Of a DNA stretch of 31,528 nucleotides, positions 14,040 through 21,379 are shown piece after piece. Source of the DNA: Syntrophaceae bacterium UBA5619. Lineage in GTDB: Bacteria > Desulfobacterota > Syntrophia > Syntrophales > UBA5619. Position 1 is the first letter of the stretch, and every line of letters begins with the position of its first letter. Where the stretch lies: positions 1 through 31,528 of the forward strand of contig DIKL01000104.1 of the NCBI GenBank assembly GCA_002424545.1, read 5' to 3'. Below the pieces are notes generated by a model, which did no database searches, had not been told where the DNA came from, and saw only the letters and a list, made by a program, of their open reading frames with translations. The translations under genes and the position numbers were made by a program.

Positions 14040-14078
14040 AAAACCCCCAGAGGAATCGGCTCCGAGGGTGTTTTGTGT
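14038..14078 (+). terminator. Terminator after integrase
   Basis: The imperfect stem AAAACCCCC pairs with GGGTGTTTT around an inner GGA/TCC pair and loop; a T-run ends the structure. The A-run on the other side may let it stop minus-strand transcription from the tRNA too. Confidence 0.55.
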
Positions 14079-14138
14079 CCGGTCTTGTGTCCGGGCGGAA
14101 ATGGGGAGGGTTGATTCTTGTAAACCCTCGATTTTATT

Positions 14139-14180
14139 TGGCGTCCCCACGGGGAGTCGAACCCCGGTTACCGGCGTGAA
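14139..14180 (-). other. Likely attachment site (attR) in tRNA-Glu 3' half
   Basis: The integrase gene ends next to the 3' half of tRNA-Glu, the usual crossover region for tyrosine integrases. The T-stem/loop and acceptor strand (14139-14165) would be kept intact after integration. The exact core cannot be set without the second copy, which I did not find in the window. Confidence 0.45.
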
Positions 14181-14214
14181 AGGCCGGTGTCCTAGGCCAC
14201 TAGACGATGGGGAC
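14139..14214 (-). tRNA. tRNA-Glu (anticodon TTC)
   Basis: The 76-nt cloverleaf reads GTCCCCA...TGGGGAC for a perfect 7-bp acceptor stem, discriminator G and an encoded CCA. The D arm is GTC...GAC. The anticodon stem CCGGC/GCCGG holds the loop CTTTCAC with anticodon TTC (reads GAA/GAG). The T arm is CGGGG-TTCGACT-CCCCG. It is intact, as expected for an integration target rebuilt by the element. Confidence 0.95.
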
Positions 14215-14282
14215 GTTGGTTGAACCTCGATCCGAAAAAGCCGGTCCCGAATGCCGGCCGGCGTTTCCCCGAAAGGGGCGAC

Positions 14283-14311
14283 CTTATATAATGGAGACGC
14301 GGAGATGTCAA
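14283..14311 (-). promoter_or_regulatory. tRNA-Glu promoter
   Basis: On the minus strand TTGACA (14311-14306), a 17-bp spacer and TATAAG (14288-14283) precede the tRNA by about 65 bp. A GC-rich stretch (GTCGCCCC) directly after the -10 box resembles the discriminator of stringently controlled stable-RNA promoters. It lies in the gap after the helicase gene; 14215-14353 holds nothing else apart from a short CCCC-GAAA-GGGG hairpin. Confidence 0.75.
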
Positions 14312-14353
14312 GCGGCAAAAACAAGAACACCGGGGAAACGGCCGGGACCTCAA

Positions 14354-16345
14354 TCAGTCGAATACAACCGGTTCGCGCAGGATCGCCTCCCGCGCCTTCC
14401 AGGCAAGCGCCGCCATTTCGGGGTGGGTTTCCTTCAGGGAGCCGATCTGTCGGAGATTGTCGGCGGTTCTCATGATGAGCATCGCCAAGTCTCCGTCGGC
14501 GATTCCCGCCTTTCGGACGATCCGGTTCCACTCTCCGCCCGTTGCCCACTCATGGATCATCACGGCGGGCCAGAGGTAGAGAGGGGCGACCGGGAAGCCG
14601 TTCCTTTTCAAACGCTCCGCGAGGGCCGCAAGCGCCTTCACCACCCGCTCATAGGAACGGATCAGGTGGCGGGGAAGCTCTTTTTGGATCACGGGAAGAT
14701 CCTGGTCGCCGTCATAGACGAAAGGGGCGATTACGGCCGCCAGGAGCCGCTCGTCGTCCCGGGGGAGGACCCCTCTGCGGAGGGATTCGGCGACGAGGAG
14801 GGGCTGGTCCAGGCGGAGCTTGGACGCCCAGATGCCGTTTTCCGTCAGGCGGTCGTTCCCGCCGACGAAACCCTCTTCCCGGAGGAAGCGGAGGTGTCTC
14901 TGGAAGTCGGCCCAGAGATCGATTCTTTCCTCCGCGGTTCCCGCAGCCGCCGTTTTATGCCGTCGTTGCCAACTGGCCAGGGAATTTTCGAAGATTCCCC
15001 GAATGTCCTCCGGCGTCTGGGAAAGGAGGAGGTTGAGGACCATCGAAAAGTCGCTGCGGATGCGGCTTGTGATCGATTCGGGTTTTTTCAGAAGCAGCTT
15101 CCGGATGTGGACCAGATTCATGAAGCGGCCGGGCACGGCGAGCATGAAGCCCACCCGGTCCTGCCCCCGGCGGCCCGCTCTTCCGGTCATCTGGTGGAAT
15201 TCAGTTCCGGAGAGGGGTGAGAATTCATGGCCGTTGAAGAGGTCTGAATTCATCAGCACGATGGTGCGGGCGGGGAAATTGACGCCCGCCGCGACGGTGG
15301 AGGTCGCGAAGATCGCCCGCAACTGTCCCCTCTTCATCAGCGTCTCCACCAGAAACTTCCAGGCGGGGAGCTGTCCTCCGTGATGGGCCGCCACGCGGGC
15401 CGTCCGCAGCGCGTACAGCTGCCTGTGGTCCTGGAGGAAGGGGAACCGTTCCAGGGGTTCTTCCATCTGTTGTACGGCTTGTCCGTCCGTGTCCTCCACC
15501 GGGCGGCAGCAGGAGAGTGCCGCGTCGCAGTCCGAGCGGGACTTGAGAAAAAAGATCGCCGGCAGCAGACGATACTTTTCAAGGACCTCCAGCATCGCCC
15601 CGAACGGGGGGCCTCCATGATCCCGGCGACCGTGAGAACCGCGGTCGATGAAATCGTCGATCTTTCCGAAGAGGCGGTTTCCCTCCACCAGGGGCATGAG
15701 GCGGCCGGAAGGGTGGAGGAAGAGAGGGTAGAGGGGAACGGGCCTCTTCTCCTCGCGGATGACCCGGCAGGGTTTCCCCCGGATCGAGGAGAGCCATTCG
15801 GCGATCTCCTCGCCGTTGCCGATCGTTGCCGAGAGGAGCAGGAGGTTGATCCGGGCCGGGAGGTAGATCATGATCTCCTCCCAGACGACCCCGCGGTCGC
15901 GGTCCCCGAGGAAGTGCGCCTCATCGAGGATGACCAGGTCGCAGTTCAGGTTCTCCCCGCTGTGCATCGCATCGTACAGTTGGTTCCGGAGGATCTCCGT
16001 GGTGCCGACGAGGATGGGGGCGTCGGTGTTCTCCTTCGTGTCGCCGGTCACGATGCCGACATTCGCCGCGTCGAAGCGATCGCCGAATTCAACCCATTTG
16101 GCATTGGTCAGCGCCTTCAGGGGAGAGGCATACCAGCAGCGGCCGCCCCTGCGGAACACCAAACGGATCGCCTCTTCGGCGATCCAGGTTTTACCCGAAC
16201 CGGTCGGGGCCGTCACGAGGCAGTCGGCGTCCCCGATCGCGTCGAGAGCGGCCGTCTGGAACGGGTCCGGGCGGAACACCCCCTGCGGCGGTTTGCCGAT
16301 CTTCGCAAAAACGGGTTTCAGGGATGGTTCGGCCCCCGGATTCAT
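14354..16345 (-). CDS. Ski2-like superfamily 2 DExH helicase
   Basis: The frame extends upstream to 16858, but that part lies in the neighbouring gene; I take ATG 16345 (663 residues), though its ribosome site is weak. All SF2 motifs are visible in order: I TAPTGSGKTW, Ia SPLKALTNAKW, Ib GTTEILRNQL, II ILDEAHFLGD (DEAH), III LLLSATIG, IV FFLKSRSDC, V STVAAGVNFPAR, VI QMTGRAGRRGQD. The QMTGRAGRRG box places it with Ski2/Mtr4/Hel308-type helicases acting on RNA or DNA. The C-terminal part is helical. It is last in a minus-strand run with exonuclease III and a GAF-like gene, which suggests nucleic-acid maintenance. The exact substrate is unknown. Confidence 0.85.
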   Translation of the reverse strand: MNPGAEPSLKPVFAKIGKPPQGVFRPDPFQTAALDAIGDADCLVTAPTGSGKTWIAEEAIRLVFRRGGRCWYASPLKALTNAKWVEFGDRFDAANVGIVTGDTKENTDAPILVGTTEILRNQLYDAMHSGENLNCDLVILDEAHFLGDRDRGVVWEEIMIYLPARINLLLLSATIGNGEEIAEWLSSIRGKPCRVIREEKRPVPLYPLFLHPSGRLMPLVEGNRLFGKIDDFIDRGSHGRRDHGGPPFGAMLEVLEKYRLLPAIFFLKSRSDCDAALSCCRPVEDTDGQAVQQMEEPLERFPFLQDHRQLYALRTARVAAHHGGQLPAWKFLVETLMKRGQLRAIFATSTVAAGVNFPARTIVLMNSDLFNGHEFSPLSGTEFHQMTGRAGRRGQDRVGFMLAVPGRFMNLVHIRKLLLKKPESITSRIRSDFSMVLNLLLSQTPEDIRGIFENSLASWQRRHKTAAAGTAEERIDLWADFQRHLRFLREEGFVGGNDRLTENGIWASKLRLDQPLLVAESLRRGVLPRDDERLLAAVIAPFVYDGDQDLPVIQKELPRHLIRSYERVVKALAALAERLKRNGFPVAPLYLWPAVMIHEWATGGEWNRIVRKAGIADGDLAMLIMRTADNLRQIGSLKETHPEMAALAWKAREAILREPVVFD

Positions 16346-16434
16346 CCGGAAAGGCGGGCGTGTTCGCACTCCCCGGCCAGGCTTGTCGGGCCGGCCTGTC
16401 CGTCTCGACCTGTTGATTTTTCCGGACGTTCTTT

Positions 16435-16971
16435 TCAAGGTTTTGTTTCCCTTTCCGCCGGCGGCAGAAGCAGGGTGAGCCGTTCCGATACCGTCCCGAC
16501 CAGATGGTCGAGGAGGGCGGTGTCCATCCCCGACCGGTAGCGGTCCGGGGAGGCGTCCCCGTGATTGAGGCTGCCGATCAGCACGCCGCGGCAGGCGAGG
16601 GGGGCAATGGCCAGGGAGCGAAGAAAATATTTCACGTCGGGCGGCATCAGACGGAAGAACGGTCGGAGATCTCCGCTCACGAGGAACGGATGCGTGCAAT
16701 CCGGGACGATTTCGAAAAAAAGTGCCGGTGCGATCACATTGATCCGGTCTCGCAGGATGTCGGATTTTGCCAGCAGCTTGCGGAGCGTTTCCGTTTCCGG
16801 TTTGCGCAGTAGCGAAAGCCAGACGAAGGGGACGCCGAACGCCTCCTCGCTTCCCCAAAGCAGCCTCTCGAAAAGTTCTCCGACTTCATGGCGGAGAAGG
16901 AGATCCGACTCGATCCTGCTGAATTTTCGGGCAATTTCGTCATTGGTTTTCAGGATCTCCGGATCGCTCAT
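16435..16971 (-). CDS. GAF-fold / DUF484-like protein
   Basis: ATG 16971 has a GAGGT site and begins eight bases after the exonuclease III stop; the longer frame upstream is a shadow of that gene. The 178-residue protein has an N-terminal coiled helix (about residues 5-35, EILKTNDEIARKFSRIE and on), then a GAF-like alpha/beta domain (VPFVWLSLL, then KYFLRSLAIAPLACRGVLIGSLNHGD). The pattern matches DUF484 proteins, which are widely conserved in proteobacteria and of unknown function. No ligand-binding residues can be assigned. It is probably co-transcribed with xth and the helicase. Confidence 0.68.
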   Translation of the reverse strand: MSDPEILKTNDEIARKFSRIESDLLLRHEVGELFERLLWGSEEAFGVPFVWLSLLRKPETETLRKLLAKSDILRDRINVIAPALFFEIVPDCTHPFLVSGDLRPFFRLMPPDVKYFLRSLAIAPLACRGVLIGSLNHGDASPDRYRSGMDTALLDHLVGTVSERLTLLLPPAERETKP

Positions 16972-16979
16972 GGGGGACC

Positions 16980-17768
16980 TCATTCGCCGGAAAAATCGGC
17001 CGTGAGGATCGTATGATCGGAGGGTTTCACGGCGAGACGCGGATTCAGATCGATGTCGCAGGAGAGACACCGGGCGGCCAACGACGGCGTGGCGAGGATA
17101 TGATCGATTCGCCATCCGAGACCCCGCTTCACCGCGGCCGGAACCCGGTAATCGAAGAAGGTGTAGCGGCCCGGTTCCTCCGGATGGTGACGGCGGAACA
17201 GGTCCTCCAGACCCCACGATCGGACGGCGGCGTAGGCATCCCAGACCTCCGGCGTGAAACAGACGTGGCCGAGGAGCCTCTTGGGATCGTGAACGTCGAT
17301 CTCCGTCGGGGCGACGTTCAGATCGCCGCACCAGATGAGCGGCGCAGCGGGGGAGTTGGTGCGTTCGAGGAAATGGCGCAGTCGCCGAAACCATTCGAGC
17401 TTGTAAGCGAAATGGGCTGTCTCCTTCTCCCGTCCCTGGGGGACGTAGGTATTGACGACGGTGATACCCGAATACACGGCGGCGATCAGGCGGTCTTCGT
17501 CCGCCGGACCGCCGTCCGAAAGGCCGTACAGGACCGTTTCCGGTTTTTCCCGGGAGGCGACCGCGACGCCGTTGTACTGCTTCGTCCCCCGAAAGATCAC
17601 CTGATAACCCTCGGCGGCGAAAGCGGAAACGGGAAAAGCGCCATCCGCCGCCTTGGTTTCCTGTAAACAGAAGACGTCGGGGTTGTGCTCCCGCAGCCAG
17701 GGGAGAACGATATGGAGGCGGCTGCGGATGGAATTGACATTGTAGGTTGCGATCCGAAAAATTCCCAT
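16980..17768 (-). CDS. xth: Exodeoxyribonuclease III
   Basis: This 262-residue protein starts at ATG 17768 after GGAGAAAAG; longer frames overlap the previous gene. It shows the exonuclease III / AP endonuclease fold: [12 protein letters not shown] at the N-terminus, the metal-binding Glu in [31 protein letters not shown] with the catalytic Asp and Asn, GWRIDHIL and the terminal [10 protein letters not shown] with the active-site His. It removes nucleotides from 3' ends and cuts abasic sites in base-excision repair. The length is normal and every key residue is present. It sits 20 bp after a hypothetical gene and 8 bp before the GAF-like gene, so an operon is likely. Confidence 0.95.
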   Translation of the reverse strand: MGIFRIATYNVNSIRSRLHIVLPWLREHNPDVFCLQETKAADGAFPVSAFAAEGYQVIFRGTKQYNGVAVASREKPETVLYGLSDGGPADEDRLIAAVYSGITVVNTYVPQGREKETAHFAYKLEWFRRLRHFLERTNSPAAPLIWCGDLNVAPTEIDVHDPKRLLGHVCFTPEVWDAYAAVRSWGLEDLFRRHHPEEPGRYTFFDYRVPAAVKRGLGWRIDHILATPSLAARCLSCDIDLNPRLAVKPSDHTILTADFSGE

Positions 17769-17788
17769 CAACTTTTCTCCGTTGTTTC

Positions 17789-18616
17789 CTAACGCAGGTA
17801 GGCCGGCAGCTCCTCCATCTCCTTTCCGTCGAAGCTGCATGGGGCGCCGCAACCCTTGCAAGGTCCCTTGGCGACGGGCAGAGGCGGTTCACCCTTGATT
17901 CCTTCGATGACATCCATGCAGCGGTTCACCTCGTCGTCCTCACCTTCGACGATCAGCGTGACGGAGCCTTCCGCCCCTCCCCAGCCGCCGGAGGCGTAGT
18001 GAACCGCCTTTAGCCCGAAGAGGTTGTCGATCGCCTCTATTTCCGTGACGATCCTTCCATCGGCGACGCAGGCCATCCCCGTCCGGCAACCGATGGTCCG
18101 GTTCAATGCCAACAATCCACCGTAACGTGCCGCCTCCTCGACGGAGGGGATCAGCTTTTCGAGACCGGCAACGTACAGGGACGCGACGCCCTTGGCCTTG
18201 AGGGCCATGTAGAACTGACCCATCGTTCCGCCCGACGGACCGGCCATAACGACGCCGACATTGCCGAACGCATCGACCGCATTGGCCCCCTTGATCAGCA
18301 GATCGCCGGGAGTCAGCTTGTCGATGACGGTGCCCGGCTCCACGTTCATGATCTCGCCCTTGTGGAAAATGACGGGCTTGGTCCTCAACCCCGGTCCCAG
18401 GACGCACATGATTCCCCGGATCACCTGGCCGGCCACGTATCGTTCCTTTTCCATTTTTTGGTTCAGGAGCTCCTCCAGGATGAAGGCGTTTGTCGAACCC
18501 CTACCGACGACCAAATAACCGTTTTCTTTCGCGTATTGCACCTCGGGCATTGCCGCGACGGCCTTGCCCAGCAGCCTTTTGGATTCCGAAGACGTCAATG
18601 TAAACAATGCCTGCAT
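17789..18616 (-). CDS. Conserved-looking hypothetical protein with C-terminal Cys motif
   Basis: ATG 18616 is preceded by GGGAGGTCACAAGTC, a strong site; the longer frame to 18961 crosses the divergent yitT gene and is discarded. The 275-residue protein is Gly/Ala rich with alternating strands and helices ([25 protein letters not shown], then [22 protein letters not shown]), suggesting an alpha/beta enzyme or ligand-binding fold, soluble. The last 25 residues contain CKGCGAPC, a possible metal or Fe-S site. I do not recognise the family. It heads the run containing xth, a GAF-like protein and a helicase, but functional linkage is only positional. Confidence 0.75.
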   Translation of the reverse strand: MQALFTLTSSESKRLLGKAVAAMPEVQYAKENGYLVVGRGSTNAFILEELLNQKMEKERYVAGQVIRGIMCVLGPGLRTKPVIFHKGEIMNVEPGTVIDKLTPGDLLIKGANAVDAFGNVGVVMAGPSGGTMGQFYMALKAKGVASLYVAGLEKLIPSVEEAARYGGLLALNRTIGCRTGMACVADGRIVTEIEAIDNLFGLKAVHYASGGWGGAEGSVTLIVEGEDDEVNRCMDVIEGIKGEPPLPVAKGPCKGCGAPCSFDGKEMEELPAYLR

Positions 18617-18652
18617 GACTTGTGACCTCCCTGCCTTGGATTTTTGGTAATT

Positions 18653-18679
18653 TTTATACGCCTTCGCGGAGGCTGTCAA
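18653..18679 (-). promoter_or_regulatory. Promoter of the hypothetical-xth run
   Basis: The minus strand shows TTGACA (18679-18674) and TATAAA (18658-18653) with a short 15-bp spacer. The spacer holds a dyad, GCCTyCGCGrAGGC (18660-18673), that could be a regulator site. It precedes the ATG by about 37 bp. The rest of the 18617-18857 gap holds no convincing gene. Confidence 0.5.
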
Positions 18680-18857
18680 TGTCTTTCGCGCCGGCGGACA
18701 AGTGGAATCAAAGGCCATTGGCCGTATACTTTTTCTGCGGATCCCTGTATCATGCCGCCGATACATATCATCAAGACAAAAGGCAGTGCCGGTTTCGAGG
18801 AGACGCACATTTTCGGCAGGCTCTGGGAGGAGCATGTCCGGAACGGAGGGTGACCAG

Positions 18858-19736
18858 ATGAAAAAGATTTCCCGATGGCGGGGCTGGCAGGTTCTGAAGG
18901 ACGCCGGCTGGAACCTGTTCCTGTTGAGTGTCGGAAGCATCGTGACCGCTGTGGGGGTCAACGGAATCCTGATTCCGCATCGCTTCGTCAGCGGCGGTGT
19001 GACGGGGTTGGCGCTCGTTTTTCATTATCTGGTACCGACCCTCTCCGTCGCGCTGATCTATGCCGTCGCGAATGTGCCGCTTTTCCTGGCCGGCTGGTTT
19101 TTCATCAGCCGCCGGTTCTTTCTGTACAGCATCGCCGGGACGCTCCTCTTTTCCGGTGCAATTGCCTGGGTGAATGTTGGCCCGCTTCCGGTGCAGGACA
19201 AACTTCTGGCTGCGATCCTTGCCGGGATTATCCTGGGGACCGGGTCGGGCATTATTCTGAAATCGCTCGGATCGGCGGGCGGGACCGACATCCTGTCCGT
19301 GATCCTCCTTCAGCGTTTCTCCGTCCGCCTGGGAACGACCCGGCTTGCCTTCAATGCGTTGGTCCTGGCGACCGCGGCCCTGCTGTTTTCCCTCGAGGGC
19401 GCGCTGTATACGCTCATTTACCTCTACGTTTCCGCGCAGATCGTCGATCTTGTGGTTACGGGTCTGAGCCAGCGAAAGGCGATCTTCATCATCTCGCCCC
19501 AGTGGCAGGAGATCTCCCGGGGGATCCTTGACGAGATCCACCGCGGGGTGACCATCCTCCGCGGGGAAGGGGGATATTCGCAACGGGAGCAGCGGATCCT
19601 CTACACGGTCGTCAACTTCCGGGAGCTGGCCACGCTGAAGCAGATTGTCCGCCGAAACGATCCGGCCGCCTTCGTCGTCGTCACCGATACCACGGAGGTG
19701 ATGGGGCACCGCATCGGAAATCAGCCCCACTGGTGA
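18858..19736 (+). CDS. YitT-family membrane protein (DUF161/DUF2179)
   Basis: ATG 18858 follows GGAGGGTG; the frame is open to 18702, but those residues look non-coding. The 292-residue protein has about five transmembrane helices in the first 190 residues (NLFLLSVGSIVTAVGVNGIL, LALVFHYLVPTLSVALIYAV, FLYSIAGTLLFSGAIAW, KLLAAILAGIILGTGSGI, ALVLATAALLFSL), and the family GSAGGTDIL motif. The C-terminal soluble DUF2179 domain contains REQRILYTVVNFREL. YitT proteins are inner-membrane proteins, and some have been linked to amino-acid or vitamin transport, but the substrate is unsettled. The next gene begins nine bases downstream and is probably co-expressed. Confidence 0.88.
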   Translation: MKKISRWRGWQVLKDAGWNLFLLSVGSIVTAVGVNGILIPHRFVSGGVTGLALVFHYLVPTLSVALIYAVANVPLFLAGWFFISRRFFLYSIAGTLLFSGAIAWVNVGPLPVQDKLLAAILAGIILGTGSGIILKSLGSAGGTDILSVILLQRFSVRLGTTRLAFNALVLATAALLFSLEGALYTLIYLYVSAQIVDLVVTGLSQRKAIFIISPQWQEISRGILDEIHRGVTILRGEGGYSQREQRILYTVVNFRELATLKQIVRRNDPAAFVVVTDTTEVMGHRIGNQPHW

Positions 19737-19745
19737 TCCGTCATC

Positions 19746-20585
19746 ATGAAGCCAAAGGGACTTTGTCAACATGCCGCCGGAGCCGGAATCGTCGTGGGGT
19801 TTCTGGTGACGGCGCTGCTCTGCCTCCTTCCGTCCGTGATTCGGGCGGAGGCCTGGCCTTCCCTGATGGGAGGCAAACAGGCTGCCCTCCCCGTGTATGG
19901 ATACCGCGTCATCCATGTCTATCCCCACGACCGCGGCGCATTTACGCAGGGGCTTATCTGGCGTGACGGATATCTTTACGAGGGTACCGGACTGCACGGA
20001 GCATCGAGTTTACGGAAGGTTCTCCTGGAGACGGGAAGGGTGGTCGAACATCGTTTGCTGGGAAGGCAATATTTCGGGGAGGGAATCACGGAATGGAACG
20101 GCAGGCTCCTGCAATTGACCTGGACTTCGAATCTGGGGTTTATTTACGACCGTTCGGGTTTGAAGCCCCGCGGAACCTTCCGCTATCCCGGGGAGGGGTG
20201 GGGTCTGACCCACGATCGAAAACAACTGATCATGAGCGACGGCACCGCGACGCTGCGGTTTCTCGACCCTGAAACGTTCCGGGAAACGGGGCGGCTGAAT
20301 GTGCAAAGCGGGGGAAGGCCGTTGACGGACCTCAATGAGCTGGAGTTCGTTCAGGGCGAGATCTACGCCAATCTCTACCGGACGGATCTCATCGTGAAGA
20401 TTTCGCCCCAAACCGGCAACGTGACCGGGTGGATCGATCTGGGCGGACTGCTCCCCGCGGCCGACCGGCGGATCTCCGTGGATGTGCTCAATGGGATCGC
20501 TTACGATGCCCGCGGGGACCGTTTTTTCGTCACGGGAAAACTGTGGCCGAAGCTCTTCGAGATCAAGCTTTACCGGCGGGAATAG
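19746..20585 (+). CDS. Glutaminyl-peptide cyclotransferase
   Basis: This 279-residue protein begins with a signal peptide (basic MKPKGLCQH, a hydrophobic core, then a likely cut near VIRAEA), so it is exported to the periplasm. The body is a five-bladed beta-propeller of the plant/bacterial glutamine cyclotransferase type: PHDRGAFTQGLIWRDGYLYEGTG, FGEGITEWNGRLLQLTWTS, GEGWGLTHDRKQLIMSDGT, LNELEFVQGEIYANLY, VLNGIAYDARGDRFFVTGKLWPKLFEI. The enzyme cyclises N-terminal glutamine to pyroglutamate. Conserved acidic and Trp residues of the family are present. There is no clear ribosome site; the nine-base gap suggests coupling to yitT. Confidence 0.9.
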   Translation: MKPKGLCQHAAGAGIVVGFLVTALLCLLPSVIRAEAWPSLMGGKQAALPVYGYRVIHVYPHDRGAFTQGLIWRDGYLYEGTGLHGASSLRKVLLETGRVVEHRLLGRQYFGEGITEWNGRLLQLTWTSNLGFIYDRSGLKPRGTFRYPGEGWGLTHDRKQLIMSDGTATLRFLDPETFRETGRLNVQSGGRPLTDLNELEFVQGEIYANLYRTDLIVKISPQTGNVTGWIDLGGLLPAADRRISVDVLNGIAYDARGDRFFVTGKLWPKLFEIKLYRRE

Positions 20586-20600
20586 GCGGAGGCAGGTCGC

Positions 20601-21311
20601 TTACGGTTTGAGCGCCTCCCGGATCCGACGGCCGGTCTCCCCGTCCTCGATGACCTTTTCCAGGGCGGCGGAGAGAACGCCGTTGATTTCGTTCTCGAGC
20701 CTCTCCTCCGACAGGAAAATGTGGTCCAGCGAGGAACTGCTTTCCGAGGTTATACGGTAGAAGATCCGCTTCCGCTGGACGTCGGCGAAGGTAAGCGTCA
20801 GCCGTGCCTTCGCGCTGTAACGTTTCATCGTAAACGTCTCGACGCAAGTCACATCCAGTTCATCGATGGTTCCGCCGACGAGAATCGTTCCCCACTCCGG
20901 TCGGATCGCATTTTCCGAAAGGTCCCAGGCCGGTTTGTTCGTGGAGACGGCATATCCCGTCTTGTGCATGAGCTCGCGGAGCGCCGAGGTCACGGCGTCC
21001 GTCGGTTTGACGTATCGGGGCAGGATTGGAATCGGTGCTCCGTCCGACCGGATCACCCGACCGACCAGCAGCGTGTCGTCCATCTTTCGACGATCGATGA
21101 AGGAGGCTACGGTCAGGCTGTATTTTCGGCCGTCGGTCAGAGCCGGTGGCGCGACCTTGATCGACTCGTACCGCATGTCGACGTGGTAGAGTTTGGGTGC
21201 GCAGCCGATCAACGGAAGAAGCAGACCGAAGACGACCAGGTTGAGGACGAATCCCCGGACGATTTTACCGGCGTTTCCCCGGTTCGCGGGCGCCGTGGCA
21301 TCCTTTTTCAT
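20601..21311 (-). CDS. Predicted lipoprotein
   Basis: ATG 21311 is preceded by a GGAGGT site. After a basic N-terminus there is a hydrophobic segment ending in the lipobox LIGC (near residue 37), so the protein should be lipidated and anchored in the inner or outer membrane. The mature part is about 200 residues with a beta-alpha pattern (YSLTVASFIDRRKMDD, then TDAVTSALRELMHKTGYAV, then GGTIDELDV), reminiscent of YajG-like or other small surface lipoproteins that fold into a TolB-N-like domain. I cannot assign a function. It follows the UPF0182 gene by 68 bp in the same direction. Confidence 0.8.
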   Translation of the reverse strand: MKKDATAPANRGNAGKIVRGFVLNLVVFGLLLPLIGCAPKLYHVDMRYESIKVAPPALTDGRKYSLTVASFIDRRKMDDTLLVGRVIRSDGAPIPILPRYVKPTDAVTSALRELMHKTGYAVSTNKPAWDLSENAIRPEWGTILVGGTIDELDVTCVETFTMKRYSAKARLTLTFADVQRKRIFYRITSESSSSLDHIFLSEERLENEINGVLSAALEKVIEDGETGRRIREALKP

Positions 21312-21379
21312 TGGCAGACCTCCATAGTATTCATATCATGGATCGAGAAGTTTCCCCGGCCCGGAGAAGGCCGTAGGCG

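Larger units (their letters stand above)
5553..14180 (+). mobile_element. Phage-like integrative element, tRNA-proximal part
   Basis: A continuous plus-strand block carries nuclease, Sak4-like ATPase, O-type initiator with internal iterons, DnaC-type loader, RusA, excisionase-like HTH and tyrosine integrase, ending at a tRNA-Glu 3' end. This order is typical of temperate phages and phage satellites. The left coordinate is only the first gene that fits; no second copy of the tRNA 3' end was found by eye to its left, so the element may include the toxin-antitoxin region or extend beyond the window. No virion structural genes are visible. Confidence 0.7.

Noticed and set aside
18752..18853. Short ORF (about 33 aa) just before the YitT gene
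   Set aside because: There is no ribosome site at its ATG and no recognisable features; it is probably chance, though a leader peptide cannot be excluded.
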